DNA of 64,000 bases from Gynuella sunshinyii YC6258 (GCF_000940805.1 NZ_CP007142.1:4378593-4442592); one strand, 5' to 3'; positions 37,290-47,250 are shown, counted from the first letter of the stretch. Notes: a model not told the origin generated them from the sequence alone. Program-made: numbers and translations.

Positions 37290-38165
37290 TTAATCCTGCC
37301 AGTACAAACGCATTGGATTGTCGACCAACAAAGCTTGTTGCAAAGTTTCAGTCGTGGCAATTTTGGGAATAAAGTTAACCAGCATACCATCGTCCGGCAT
37401 ATGAGAAGTCATATTCGGGTGTGGCCAGTCAGTTCCCCATAGCACTCGATCAGGAAATTTCTCGACCAGAAGTTTTGAAAACGGCACCACATCATCGTAA
37501 CCATCAGGACCGCTCAGACTCAAACGCTCAGGACAGCTGACCTTACTCCAGATCTGCTCGTTTTCAGCCATGAAATCCACAAAACTCTGAAACTGCGGAT
37601 GATCCACCCCAAGAGCAATATCCGGCCGTCCCATATGATCAACCACAATCGTGGTACCCAATTCCAGCAAAAACGGTTTTAAATCTTCAAAATCGGGTGC
37701 TTCGAAATACACAACAATATGCCATCCCAAAGGTTTGATCTTTTCGGCAATATTGAAGAAGACTTCTCTGGGAGTGTTATCCACCAGGCGTTTGACAAAA
37801 TTAAAACGAACCCCTCTGACACCGGCGTCGTGCATGATTTGCAATTCTTCGATGCTGATGTCTGCACCGACAGATGCCACGCCCCGGGCTTTACCATTTG
37901 AGGCTTTCAGTGCATCGACCAGAGCATCATTGTTTTTACCATGGCAAGTGGCCTGAACAATCACGTTGCGTTCAAAACCCAGAAAATCCCGCAGGGCAAA
38001 CAGCTGATGTTTGGACGCGTCGCACGGGGTATATTTACGCTCCGGAGCGAACGGAAATTCTGCTGCGGGACCAAATACGTGACAATGTGCATCCACCGCA
38101 CCAGCAGGAACTTTGAATTCCGGCTTGCTGGGGTTGGAATGAAACGGCAAATAATCTGAGCTCAT
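37290..38165 (-). CDS. ligI: 2-pyrone-4,6-dicarboxylate hydrolase
   Basis: Amidohydrolase-family lactonase that opens 2-pyrone-4,6-dicarboxylate to 4-oxalomesaconate. Family marks: AVDAHCHVFGPAAEFPF at the N terminus, NVIVQATCHGKNNDAL, VVDHMGRPDIALG, and RVLWGTDWPHPN with the metal/acid Asp. The start is placed at 38165 (MSSDYLPFHS), 16 bases after the galD stop; the upstream extension would run into galD. 291 residues. Confidence 0.95.
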   Translation of the reverse strand: MSSDYLPFHSNPSKPEFKVPAGAVDAHCHVFGPAAEFPFAPERKYTPCDASKHQLFALRDFLGFERNVIVQATCHGKNNDALVDALKASNGKARGVASVGADISIEELQIMHDAGVRGVRFNFVKRLVDNTPREVFFNIAEKIKPLGWHIVVYFEAPDFEDLKPFLLELGTTIVVDHMGRPDIALGVDHPQFQSFVDFMAENEQIWSKVSCPERLSLSGPDGYDDVVPFSKLLVEKFPDRVLWGTDWPHPNMTSHMPDDGMLVNFIPKIATTETLQQALLVDNPMRLYWQD

Positions 38166-38181
38166 AATCGTGACCTTAATA

Positions 38182-39237
38182 TTAAATAAAGACCGTACCG
38201 TCAAACAGTTTACGGGTCGTGGAAACAACTGCCGCACTGATAACGTCACCGGAATCGTCGAGTGTTAACAGAATGGCGTTATGACCGATGGGATGTTCAA
38301 CCTGCAATGATTTCTCCTGGCCATCCGGCATGTTTGCCATAGGTTCACAAACGGAACCGGGAATGGCACAGGCAGTTGCCACAGAAACAGCACCCAGTAC
38401 GCCTATAGATGCATGGCAGCGATGGGGTATAAAGGTTCTCGTAGAGATGGTCCCCCCTGCTCTGGCAGTGCTGACAAGGGTCATTTTGGGAACGCTTTTT
38501 TCCGCCACATCCCCCAGGTTCATCTTCGGGCCGATTTGCAGACGGATGCTTTCCAGCCTGGCTTTCAGTGCGTCATTGCCATCCAGTTCCTGACGATTCT
38601 CCTGGCCCGTAATCCCGAGATCTTCCGCACGAAGAATCACTACCGGCATACCATTGTCAATACACGTGACTTCCACGCCATCGACAACATCCTTCACATT
38701 GCCAGTCGGCAATAATGCACCACAGGTTGAACCGGCTGTATCTTTGAATTCAATGGCAATCGGACTGGCCGGAACGGGCACACCATCCAGGTGGGTATCT
38801 CCCTTATAAATCACATGACCGTTATCAGTCTTGATAGTTTGCACAGCAATTTGACTGGTATTTTCCATGAATACGGTCACCCGGGTTTCACCCGGTTGCG
38901 CTGTCACGAGTCCCCGTTCAATTGCAAACGCCCCAACCCCGGCCAGAATGTTTCCGCAGTTTTGAGCATCCGTCACGATGGCCTGATCCACAAATACCTG
39001 CAAAAACAGATAATCGACATCCACGCCATCCCGCTGGGATTTCTTTACCACGGCGACTTTCGAGGTCAATGGATCAGCCCCGCCCATGCCATCGATCTGC
39101 CGAGGGTCAGGCGACCCCATGACCCGAAGCAGAAACTGATCTCTGGCTGCGGGATCAGCCGGCAAATCATCTGCCAGAAAATAACCGCCTTTTGAGGTGC
39201 CTCCCCGCATCCACATGCAGCGTGCTGAATCAGACAT
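38182..39237 (-). CDS. galD: 4-oxalomesaconate tautomerase (PrpF family)
   Basis: PrpF-type isomerase with duplicated diaminopimelate-epimerase-like fold. [56 protein letters not shown] (active-site Cys) and [19 protein letters not shown] fit GalD/PrpF well. It interconverts keto and enol forms of 4-oxalomesaconate before hydration. 351 residues. Overlaps ligK by eight bases, so translation is likely coupled. Confidence 0.9.
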   Translation of the reverse strand: MSDSARCMWMRGGTSKGGYFLADDLPADPAARDQFLLRVMGSPDPRQIDGMGGADPLTSKVAVVKKSQRDGVDVDYLFLQVFVDQAIVTDAQNCGNILAGVGAFAIERGLVTAQPGETRVTVFMENTSQIAVQTIKTDNGHVIYKGDTHLDGVPVPASPIAIEFKDTAGSTCGALLPTGNVKDVVDGVEVTCIDNGMPVVILRAEDLGITGQENRQELDGNDALKARLESIRLQIGPKMNLGDVAEKSVPKMTLVSTARAGGTISTRTFIPHRCHASIGVLGAVSVATACAIPGSVCEPMANMPDGQEKSLQVEHPIGHNAILLTLDDSGDVISAAVVSTTRKLFDGTVFI

Positions 39238-39901
39238 ATTTCAGCCCTTTTTCTTTCAACCGTTCACGCATCTTGTAAATATCCAAACCGAGTTCTCCCG
39301 CTGCAAGACGCTTGCGTTTCTCCTCCTCCAGTGCAACACGGGCACGGGATTTTTCCAACACGTCGGCAGCTTCCTCACGGCGGACAACACAGACACCATC
39401 ATCATCCGCGACGATGACATCACCCGGATTGACCAGTTCACCTGCACAAACCACGGGAATGTTGACCGACCCCAACGTCTCTTTGACGGTCCCTTGGGCA
39501 AACACTGCTTTAGACCAGACCGGAAACTTCATGGCGGTTAAATCACGAATATCCCGCACACCGGCATCAATGATCAGACCAACACCACCACGGGCCTGCA
39601 TGGAAGTCGCTAACAGATCACCGAAATATCCGGCATCGGACGGCGATGTCGGCGCCAAAACCAATATATCACCCCGCTTAACCTGTTCGATGGCAACATG
39701 CACCATCCAGTTATCACACGGTGGAGCAGATATGGTCACTGCCGAAGCTGCCACACTGGCCCCTGTATAAATCGGACGCATATAGGATGCCAGCAGCCCC
39801 TTACGACCCTGGGCCTCGTGGACGGTGGCAACACCGCACTCTGCCAGTCCATCAATGACCGACTGTTCTGCCCTTTCAATATTCTGTACGACAACAGCCA
39901 T
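39230..39901 (-). CDS. ligK: 4-carboxy-4-hydroxy-2-oxoadipate aldolase (RraA-like)
   Basis: Class II pyruvate aldolase of the RraA/HMG aldolase family, giving pyruvate and oxaloacetate in the last step of the route. Marks: [58 protein letters not shown] with the metal/substrate Asp and Arg, and [19 protein letters not shown]. 223 residues. First gene of the catabolic operon; the 26-bp motif shared with the regulator gene lies 77-102 bases upstream. Confidence 0.93.
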   Translation of the reverse strand: MAVVVQNIERAEQSVIDGLAECGVATVHEAQGRKGLLASYMRPIYTGASVAASAVTISAPPCDNWMVHVAIEQVKRGDILVLAPTSPSDAGYFGDLLATSMQARGGVGLIIDAGVRDIRDLTAMKFPVWSKAVFAQGTVKETLGSVNIPVVCAGELVNPGDVIVADDDGVCVVRREEAADVLEKSRARVALEEEKRKRLAAGELGLDIYKMRERLKEKGLKYV

Positions 39902-39977
39902 AAACCATTACTCCTTCTCGCTTGAATGGATTACTGACAGTATTCGCCCGGAACACTGCCATGACTATTTAGATTTG

Positions 39978-40003
39978 CTTTTTTTGGTATTAATTTTTGT
40001 TAT
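39978..40003. promoter_or_regulatory. candidate operator shared with the LysR-type regulator gene, copy 1
   Basis: A T-rich 26-bp stretch containing TATTAATTTTTG matches 43280-43305 at 23 of 26 positions. It lies upstream of ligK on the operon side. The two copies stand before the catabolic operon and before the regulator/TRAP divergence, which is what a common regulator site would do. Confidence 0.5.
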
Positions 40004-40067
40004 TACCCAATTAAGTTTTCAGGCAACTCCGAGCCATGTGTTATGTTTCCGGAGTTGCACAACTGAC

Positions 40068-41390
40068 CTAATAAAGCGCTCTGACAAGTACCAGACTGAC
40101 AGCAGGAAACAACACCAGCAGTAATACCCGAATCATATCTGCGGTGATAAAAGGCAAAATTCCAATATAAGTTTGTCGAATAGGTGTTCCGCTGGACATG
40201 GCATTGATGATAAACAGATTGAGACCCACCGGGGGCGTAATCAGACCGATTTCCGCCACCATCAACACCAAAATGCCAAACCACAGCGCAAACTCCTCAT
40301 ACTGCAAACCATAATCCATGGCACTGACGATCGGGAAGAAAATCGGAACTGTTAGCAGAATCATCGACATGGAATCCATAAAACAGCCAAAAATCACGTA
40401 CAGAATGAGAATGATGGATAATACCGTCCAAGGCGAAAAACCCTGTTCCACCACCCACGACGCGCTATTCTGTGGCAACTGCGAAAACGCCAGAAACGAG
40501 TTATAGATACCGGCACCAAGAATGATGAAAAAAATCATGGCACTGGATATGGCGGTTTTCTTCAGACAATCCTGCAATGCCGGCCAGTCCAGCCCACCGC
40601 GCAGCCAGGCGACTAACCCGGTTCCCGCAGCCCCGATTGCAGCCGCTTCTGTCGGGGTAAACCAACCTAAATAAATACCCCCTACTACCAGAAAGAAAAT
40701 CAATGAAACAGGCCAGACATCTACCACAATCTTGAACCGCTCGCGCCATGGAGTGCGCTCTTTAACACCGGCAGAACCCGGTACAAGGCGGGCATACAAG
40801 GCGATCACAATCATATAAAACAATGCGGCCATTAATCCTGGAAGAAACGCTGCAACAAACAGTTTGGCAATGTTCTGTTCCGCCAGAATAGCGTAGATAA
40901 CCAGCACCACAGAGGGGGGAATCAAAATACCCAGAGTCCCACCGGCGGCCAGTGTGGCCGTTGCCAGACTGGGAGAATAACCATAACGGCGTAGTTCGGG
41001 CAGAGCCACCTGCGCCATCGTGCCGGCGGTTGCCAGAGATGATCCACAAATGGCCCCGAAACCCGCACAAGCGCCAACAGCTGCCATAGCTACACCGCCC
41101 TTTCGATGCCCCAGAAAGGCCTCCGCGGCTTTAAACAAAGCGGTCGACATTCCACCTCGGGAAGCAAACTGGCCCATCAATAAAAACAGCGGAATAATTG
41201 AAAATGAATAGTTGGAAAAATCGGTCCAGCTGACAGTTTTCATTTGCGATAAAACCGGAGACCAGCGACCGGTAACCAGATAGGTTCCGACGATTCCCAC
41301 CAATAACATGGCCGCTCCAATGGGAATACGAATAAACACCAATAACATCAAGATAGGAAAAGACCAGAGTCCGATCTCAATACTGCTCAT
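40068..41390 (-). CDS. dctM: TRAP transporter large permease (DctM type)
   Basis: A 440-residue permease with about twelve helices. It has the DctM core: GAVCAGFGAICGSSLATAGTM-type motif (here CAGFGAICGSSLATAGTMAQ), TLGILIPPSVVLVIYAILAEQ, GWFTPTEAAAIGAAG and LITPPVGLNLFIINAM. It imports carboxylates with sodium. It overlaps dctQ by four bases and ends 167 bases before the ligK start, a gap that has its own candidate operator. Confidence 0.95.
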   Translation of the reverse strand: MSSIEIGLWSFPILMLLVFIRIPIGAAMLLVGIVGTYLVTGRWSPVLSQMKTVSWTDFSNYSFSIIPLFLLMGQFASRGGMSTALFKAAEAFLGHRKGGVAMAAVGACAGFGAICGSSLATAGTMAQVALPELRRYGYSPSLATATLAAGGTLGILIPPSVVLVIYAILAEQNIAKLFVAAFLPGLMAALFYMIVIALYARLVPGSAGVKERTPWRERFKIVVDVWPVSLIFFLVVGGIYLGWFTPTEAAAIGAAGTGLVAWLRGGLDWPALQDCLKKTAISSAMIFFIILGAGIYNSFLAFSQLPQNSASWVVEQGFSPWTVLSIILILYVIFGCFMDSMSMILLTVPIFFPIVSAMDYGLQYEEFALWFGILVLMVAEIGLITPPVGLNLFIINAMSSGTPIRQTYIGILPFITADMIRVLLLVLFPAVSLVLVRALY

Positions 41391-41944
41391 GAATAATCCT
41401 CTTCTTCAGCATCCGCTTGACCACCTCGGATAATGTCGACAATATCCCGCCACAACGTAAACAATCCTGTCACCACAATCGGACAGAAAAGAACCATTGC
41501 ACCAGCGAAAGCCCACCAGACCGGAATCTGTAAAATAAAGGTTGTTTCCTGATAATCGAACTTATCAATCGTTCCTTCAAAATGACGCCAGGCCAACAGA
41601 CAAAACAGCCCGGTCACCACCATGTCACCCAATAGCTGAGTCCAGACTTTGGCTTTGACACCAAAAGGCGCAATAAACAAATCCACGCTGACATGACCGC
41701 GTTTCAACTGACAATAAGGCATAAACGAAAAAACAGCCAAGCCGCAGAAAATCTGTACCAGTTCATAATCTCCCGGTACTGCAGACAGGCCAATTGAGGT
41801 CATCATTCGCCCGATGATGCTGACAGTGGTTAACAGGATTGCGATTATCAGCAGAACGCCGCTAAGAATGGCCAGCATACCAGCCATACCTTCAACCAAA
41901 CGCTGAACTCGTAAAAACAAAGGGTGATATACAGCCGTAGTCAT
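41387..41944 (-). CDS. dctQ: TRAP transporter small permease (DctQ type)
   Basis: A 185-residue protein with four helices, typical of DctQ. Marks: the first-helix region MLAILSGVLLIIAILLTTVS and later PGDYELVQIFCGLAVFSFMPYCQLKRGHVSVD, the conserved core of the family. Between dctP (90 bases upstream) and dctM (overlap of four bases). Confidence 0.93.
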   Translation of the reverse strand: MTTAVYHPLFLRVQRLVEGMAGMLAILSGVLLIIAILLTTVSIIGRMMTSIGLSAVPGDYELVQIFCGLAVFSFMPYCQLKRGHVSVDLFIAPFGVKAKVWTQLLGDMVVTGLFCLLAWRHFEGTIDKFDYQETTFILQIPVWWAFAGAMVLFCPIVVTGLFTLWRDIVDIIRGGQADAEEEDYS

Positions 41945-41994
41945 ATTTGACCTACAAAATTTTAGTGTGAAAGTAAGTAAAATATTTAATCGGA

Positions 41995-42026
41995 CAGGAC
42001 ATAATCATCACCATGACTATGTCCTG
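41995..42026 (-). terminator. stem-loop between dctP and dctQ
   Basis: A perfect 9-bp inverted repeat (41995-42003 with 42018-42026) in the only wide gap of the TRAP operon. Such hairpins after binding-protein genes usually stabilise or partly end the message so that the binding protein is made in excess. Confidence 0.55.
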
Positions 42027-42034
42027 AAGATACG

Positions 42035-43075
42035 TTACTTGGAATCGTATTTTTCAATCAGCGCTTTGGCCGCCTGGTACAGCTTGGTACCATCCATCTT
42101 GCGCTTGTCCATTTCTTTAACCCAGTCTTCAGTTACCTTTTCACTGACCGTTTTCCACCGCGCAGTTTCAGCGTCATCGAGTTTGACAATGGTATTGTTC
42201 GCTTTCACAGCGATGTCATATCCACGTTTGTCTCCCTCATCCATTGCCTGACCAAACTTCTGAGCCAAGGCCATACCAGAATTGTTATCGATCACTTTTT
42301 TCAGATCGGCTGGCAGGCTGTCATAGGTGTCCTGATTCATCGCAAAAAGGAATGCGGCGGTGTATAACCCGTAGCGACCGGAAAACTCAGTATGATAAGG
42401 CGCAAGTTCTGCTATTTTGACCGATGGCGTAACCTCCCAGGGCACTACGGTTCCATCAATAACACCTTTGGATAATGCCTCCGGAACTGCCGGAACCGGC
42501 ATACCCAGCGGACTGGCACCCAGAGAACTCAGCATGGCATTAACCACTCTGGAAGTACCACGCAACTTCAAACCTTTCAGGTCGTCAAGCTTTTCGATTG
42601 CAGAATTACGAGTATGCAACAAACCAGGTCCGTGAGTATGAACGGCCAAAACTTTCAGTCCACGAAATGCCTTATCATCTGTCAGATAAGTATCATAGTA
42701 TTCCTGAAAAGCCATGGAAGTGGCTTCTGCAGTGGTTCCGATAAATGGCAGCTCGAATACTTCTGTTTTTGGATAACGACCCGGGGTATAACCAAACAAT
42801 GTCCAGATCACATCTACGACCCCATCCCGGGCCTGATCAATCAGATCACTTGGCTTGCCACCCAGTTGCATAGATGGATATAACTGAACCGAAATCCTGC
42901 CGCCTGATTCAGATTCGATTTTTTTGGCCCATGGCTCAAGAACTTTGGCAGGAATGGTAGCCTGTGGTGGCAACATCTGGTGCAGACGTAAGACCACATC
43001 AGCTGCAAACACTGACGTTGCAAATCCCATCGTAACGATTCCAACGCCCATTATTTTAATGGCCTTGCGAAGCAT
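42035..43075 (-). CDS. dctP: TRAP transporter substrate-binding protein (DctP type)
   Basis: A 346-residue periplasmic binding protein. Signal peptide ends at TSVFAADV; LRLHQMLPPQATIPAKVLEPW opens the mature protein; GLKVLAVHTHGPGLLHT and LKGLKLRGTSRVVNAML (with the carboxylate-binding Arg) follow, then GVIDGTVVPWEVTPS. The start at 43075 (MLRKAIKIMG) follows GGAGG at seven bases. The lig operon beside it suggests protocatechuate, 4-hydroxybenzoate or a related aromatic acid as ligand. Confidence 0.94.
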   Translation of the reverse strand: MLRKAIKIMGVGIVTMGFATSVFAADVVLRLHQMLPPQATIPAKVLEPWAKKIESESGGRISVQLYPSMQLGGKPSDLIDQARDGVVDVIWTLFGYTPGRYPKTEVFELPFIGTTAEATSMAFQEYYDTYLTDDKAFRGLKVLAVHTHGPGLLHTRNSAIEKLDDLKGLKLRGTSRVVNAMLSSLGASPLGMPVPAVPEALSKGVIDGTVVPWEVTPSVKIAELAPYHTEFSGRYGLYTAAFLFAMNQDTYDSLPADLKKVIDNNSGMALAQKFGQAMDEGDKRGYDIAVKANNTIVKLDDAETARWKTVSEKVTEDWVKEMDKRKMDGTKLYQAAKALIEKYDSK

Positions 43076-43279
43076 ATTTTGACCTCCAGTTTTATTTTTA
43101 TTTTTTGCCCGCTTTCGCGCTATTGCACCACACCCTAGGGTCATTCGACAATGACTGCCGGCCTGAAGCATGGTTACAGCCTGTCTGCTGCCAACTGGTA
43201 TAACATGCCAGCTTTAAACAGGTTGCGAATAACTCAGATGAGTATCAAGCCGGTGCACTTGATAAGCCACTTAGTTTTT

Positions 43280-43305
43280 CTTTTTTTTATATTAATTTTT
43301 GCTAT
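43280..43305. promoter_or_regulatory. candidate operator shared with the ligK promoter, copy 2
   Basis: 23 of 26 positions match 39978-40003. It lies 37-62 bases before the LysR-family start and in the divergent gap with dctP, fitting autoregulation and control of transport. Confidence 0.5.
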
Positions 43306-43341
43306 AGTCCGATCCAAAAGAATTTATAAAGGCTACTACGG

Positions 43342-44553
43342 ATGCATAAAAACGTCCCAAATCTCAGACACTTACGCGCGTTTCGTGAAGTCGCCATCAA
43401 TAAAAATATAAGTTTGAGTGCTGAAAAGATCTTTATTTCCCAGTCTGCGATTACCCAGGCAATCAATAAACTGGAACAACATTTTGGAACATCTCTGTTT
43501 AACCGCAGTCCTAGTGGAATGTTTTTGACGGAACGTGGTGAGATTTTGTTTCGCAGAGTTGATCGTTGTTTAAATTTATTACAGCAAGGTGTCAAAGACG
43601 CTATTCGCAGCGGCAACGGAAAAGCAGGCACAAATCCACTCAATATAATCTCCACTTCGCAATTGCGGGCACTAATTGCGCTGGAGGGCAATCACAGTTT
43701 TTCCATGGCGGCCCGTTCGATCAACATTTCCCAGCCTTCACTGCATCGTTCAGCAAGAGAACTTGAAGATCATTTATCGATTACCCTGTTTGAAAAAACC
43801 AATATCGGTATATCGCTGACCAAGGCTGCGCTTATTTTGTCCCGTAGTGCCAAACTCGCTTTCAGCGAATTGCGTCAGGGTTTTGAGGAAGTCAATGAGT
43901 CCCTGGGTATAGAATCCAGCTATATCGCCATTGGATCCATGCCGCTGGCCAGAACCTATATTTTACCAATGGCCCTGAATCAGTTGACCGTCAGCCGTCC
44001 GCAGATGTCCATTAATGTTATCGACGGGCCTTATGAGGATTTACTGCAGCACCTGCGCCAGGGAGATATTGATTTTTTGATCGGGGCATTGCGAGGTAAT
44101 TTTCCTTCCAAGGAAATTATCGAGGAAACTTTATTTGAGACATCTTTATCTATCGTTGCCAGAGCAGGTCACCCGCTGGCCGGACAATCAGAATTGACCC
44201 TCGAACAGCTGGCCCAATACCCGTGGGTGGTACCGCGTAAAGGAACCCCTGCCAGAAGCCGTTTTGAGGCCATGTTTGAACAGGCCGGCATTCATATTCC
44301 CATGGGGCTGATCGAGTGCAGTTCCCAGATTCTGATTCGTCAGCTGTTGCAGGCCAGTGACCGGCTCACATTCCTATCGAAGCATCAGATCACATTGGAA
44401 GAAAAACAAGGTATTCTGGCCACTCTGGCCTACAAACCTGATCACTCATCCCGCCCTATCGGCCTGACCTATCGGACAGACTGGCATCCAACCAGCGCCC
44501 AGAAGGAACTGATGAATTATCTGCGGGATCTGAGCCGTAATATTGAAGAATAA
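43342..44553 (+). CDS. LysR-family regulator with two N-terminal helix-turn-helix domains
   Basis: At 403 residues it is about 100 longer than a normal LysR regulator. The extra length is a second DNA-binding domain. Residues about 7-66 (LRHLRAFREVAINKNISLSA...FISQSAITQAINKLEQHFG) and about 103-163 (LRALIALEGNHSFSMAARSI...ISQPSLHRSARELEDHLS) are both complete LysR helix-turn-helix blocks. The substrate-binding part follows (GSMPLARTYILPMALNQL, QGDIDFLIGALRG). It stands divergent from dctP and is the obvious regulator of the transport and protocatechuate genes; the inducer is probably a pathway intermediate. Confidence 0.9.
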   Translation: MHKNVPNLRHLRAFREVAINKNISLSAEKIFISQSAITQAINKLEQHFGTSLFNRSPSGMFLTERGEILFRRVDRCLNLLQQGVKDAIRSGNGKAGTNPLNIISTSQLRALIALEGNHSFSMAARSINISQPSLHRSARELEDHLSITLFEKTNIGISLTKAALILSRSAKLAFSELRQGFEEVNESLGIESSYIAIGSMPLARTYILPMALNQLTVSRPQMSINVIDGPYEDLLQHLRQGDIDFLIGALRGNFPSKEIIEETLFETSLSIVARAGHPLAGQSELTLEQLAQYPWVVPRKGTPARSRFEAMFEQAGIHIPMGLIECSSQILIRQLLQASDRLTFLSKHQITLEEKQGILATLAYKPDHSSRPIGLTYRTDWHPTSAQKELMNYLRDLSRNIEE

Positions 44554-44640
44554 CTGCTGGTGTCTGAGTTATGGTCGCCAGCTTATCATCATTGCGAAAG
44601 CCCTTTGCAGAACTTTATTGGTTTGCAGGATACAGACAAA

Positions 44641-45159
44641 ATGAAAATTACCATAAGCGAACTACCGGCACAGGCCTACTCAAAACAATATGCGGACAGT
44701 GGCGCTTTTACCGATTGTTATCATGTAGACATCCCACGCGACCTATCGTTAGCAGACTACCTTCAGGCATTTTACACAACGCCAATTTTCAGAATAGAGA
44801 GAGCCATGCTATCGATTTTGACCAGTCACTCTGCCGACGACCAGACTGCCGCTCAGCTGGCGACCGGGCAAACTGACCGGTTTTCAATCTGGCGCGTTGA
44901 ACAACGAACAGAGGATCAGGTTCTGCTGTGCGATATCACCCAGCGTACGCGCTCATGGCTCATGGTAGCACCTGCAGAAACCAATCCCACGACGATGACA
45001 AGGTTATACTTTGGTTCTGTAGTGACGCCCACCAAACGCTCAAACAATGGCCAATCATCATTCGGTCCAGTATTTCATATGCTGAGCGGCTTTCATCGTC
45101 TTTATAGTCGTGCACTACTGGCATCCGCCGCCAGGAAACTGTCGAAACAGAACCCGTAA
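44641..45159 (+). CDS. hypothetical protein after the LysR gene (172 aa)
   Basis: A 172-residue soluble protein from MKITISELP; AGGA lies upstream, and the frame extends further 5' without a clear site. The N-terminal part DCYHVDIPRDLSLADYLQAFYTTPIFRIERAML and the middle FSIWRVEQRTEDQVLLCDI with TRSWLMVAP suggest a small alpha/beta fold of the DUF2867 or SRPBCC kind, but I cannot place it firmly. It follows the regulator gene in the same direction. Confidence 0.65.
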   Translation: MKITISELPAQAYSKQYADSGAFTDCYHVDIPRDLSLADYLQAFYTTPIFRIERAMLSILTSHSADDQTAAQLATGQTDRFSIWRVEQRTEDQVLLCDITQRTRSWLMVAPAETNPTTMTRLYFGSVVTPTKRSNNGQSSFGPVFHMLSGFHRLYSRALLASAARKLSKQNP

Positions 45160-45319
45160 CGAAAATGACTCTACCGACTTTTGAAACAGTTTGCGGCTAC
45201 TCTTCTGCAATCCCGAGTCGTCATGATTTTCACACCTTAGTGCGATAACGCATCCCTGCAGTGTACGATTAACCCCACAGCTATCGCCGCCGGGCTAATC
45301 GCAAACCATCGTATTCAGA

Positions 45320-47095
45320 TCAAAGTGTGGTTGGAATCAGTTTTTTGATCGTGCCATCTTCGTTGTAGTAGATTCGATCAATACAAACTGATCGGCGATA
45401 ATCTCCGCCCGTGGGCAGTCCAGCATTGTGATATGACATGTAATGCGCACCTTTGAATTCAAATATGGAATGGTGCACTGTGCCAACGCCACTGGGAATC
45501 GCAGATGAATCGAGTATGTGTCCTTTATATTCCCATGGACCTCTGGGAGTACGGCTCATGGCATAGGCTGTACTCTCGGGAAATCCTTTTGAAAAACTCA
45601 AATAATACCAGTCGCCATATTTGTGCAAATAAGCAGCTTCCTCGAAATCTGGCAGATTACTTACCACGTTAATTTTGACATTGGAGGTATTGCGATTAAT
45701 CATTTTTCCGGAGGCATCCAGGGAATAGGATTCACCCTTCAAGTGGATCATGTCCTGCTCAAGCTCCACCCAATACAATGAGTTATTTCCCCAGTACATG
45801 TAGGCTCTGCCGTCATCATCCACAAACACGGTCGGGTCAAGATTGCGCCAGCCATGATCGGCAGTTTGTCCGGTAGCCTGGTACCACAATCCTGCGGTAT
45901 CTGCCAGCAGAATCATGGGCATTCCACGCGGATCGGTGTAGGGACCTTCTGGCCGGTCAGCAACGCCAACACCGATGGTAATCCCCCAACCACTCGGATC
46001 GCCATTGATAGGCACATAAATGTAGAATTTATCGTTTCCCTGGGCATCTTTCCGATGAACAGTCTGCATCGCGTTGGCATCGCCAGCTGCGTCATTACCT
46101 CTGGCCCATGCCCAATCGCTATAACGCGCTACCGCACCTTTGTTCTCCCAATGGATCATATCGGTCGTTTCCCAGAGCCGGTAATCAAACATCCGATACC
46201 CGGAAACCCCCTGGGCCTGTTCATCATGAGTGGTAAAAAGGTAGAGCTTATCGTTCCATTGAAAACCAGCTCCATCGGCGGTGAAAATATAGTTACCAGG
46301 GCCATTAACCGGATCTGATGCGTCATAACGAATCAGTGGGTTGGGAAAAGATGTGGGAGCTTCCACCTCGGGGTCTGGTGGGTCCATGGTGCTATTGTAG
46401 GGACCAATATAAATCCAATCGAGGTCAAAGAAATCCGGCCCTGTCGCGGTTACACGAATTTTTTGAATCCCAGGGGTCAAATGAATGGTACCAGCCGGCC
46501 AGACCTTAAACTCTCCCCATGCACCCACCACGGGTATGGTAAAAGAATCTATCAGCGTCTGACCACATTGAGTAATGGAAAGTTTACGTCCGGCATTAAT
46601 GCTTCCGGAACGGATCGTAATATCGTAATCACCTTCAGTTTCGACATTGATGGTGTATTCCAACCATTCGCCTGAGGTTATCCAACCTAAAGCATAGCCG
46701 CTATCCACGCCTTTAATATCGACATCGGTGTTGGTTCTGTAACTGCCTCCTTCATTACCTGTGCTGGAGTCCTGATACCCAGCCGGATCAAAATTCTCTG
46801 CTTCCACTATGTCCGGCACCGCAACTACATAATTATTAAATGCATGATCACTGTCACTGGGACAGGTATGAGCAGAAATCAACGCATCTAATGAGTTGTC
46901 AGAAGATGGCTCAAAGGATAAGGGTGACCCCGAAGAAGTGGACAAATCAGATCCATATGACAAATCTGAAACTCTGGAACTATGACCATCCTCATTACAG
47001 GCAGTCACACTGAGAACAACTGAAACCAACAGAAATGGTACAACTTTTCGTGTATAGGCAGCGTTTAATACGCCACCCATCAAAGAGAATTTCAT
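45320..47095 (-). CDS. CBM6-GH43 glycoside hydrolase lipoprotein
   Basis: A secreted 591-residue enzyme. The signal ends in lipobox LSVTAC (Cys 33, then Asn), so it is probably lipid-anchored in the outer membrane. A Ser-rich linker leads to a CBM6 module (about 94-232: IVEAENFDPAGYQDS, SGEWLEYTINVETEGDYDI, FFDLDWIYIG). The GH43 five-bladed propeller follows (about 250-585: FTADGAGFQWNDKLYLFTTH, NLDPTVFVDDDGRAYMYWG with a catalytic-type Asp, FEEAAYLHKYGDWYYLSFS with the likely acid Glu). Such enzymes act on arabinoxylan, arabinan or xylan side chains. AGGAG precedes the ATG by nine bases. Confidence 0.92.
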   Translation of the reverse strand: MKFSLMGGVLNAAYTRKVVPFLLVSVVLSVTACNEDGHSSRVSDLSYGSDLSTSSGSPLSFEPSSDNSLDALISAHTCPSDSDHAFNNYVVAVPDIVEAENFDPAGYQDSSTGNEGGSYRTNTDVDIKGVDSGYALGWITSGEWLEYTINVETEGDYDITIRSGSINAGRKLSITQCGQTLIDSFTIPVVGAWGEFKVWPAGTIHLTPGIQKIRVTATGPDFFDLDWIYIGPYNSTMDPPDPEVEAPTSFPNPLIRYDASDPVNGPGNYIFTADGAGFQWNDKLYLFTTHDEQAQGVSGYRMFDYRLWETTDMIHWENKGAVARYSDWAWARGNDAAGDANAMQTVHRKDAQGNDKFYIYVPINGDPSGWGITIGVGVADRPEGPYTDPRGMPMILLADTAGLWYQATGQTADHGWRNLDPTVFVDDDGRAYMYWGNNSLYWVELEQDMIHLKGESYSLDASGKMINRNTSNVKINVVSNLPDFEEAAYLHKYGDWYYLSFSKGFPESTAYAMSRTPRGPWEYKGHILDSSAIPSGVGTVHHSIFEFKGAHYMSYHNAGLPTGGDYRRSVCIDRIYYNEDGTIKKLIPTTL

Positions 47096-47250
47096 AGTAA
47101 TTTGCTCCTGCTACATGGTTGGCAAACGACACTTTGGATATGGCTCATACTTTTAATTATCATTACAAAGACGCCGTGATACGTTGTCTCAATTCACACT
47201 GATAACACATACCTACTGTCATATATAAAAACAGAAACGACTGAACGGTA

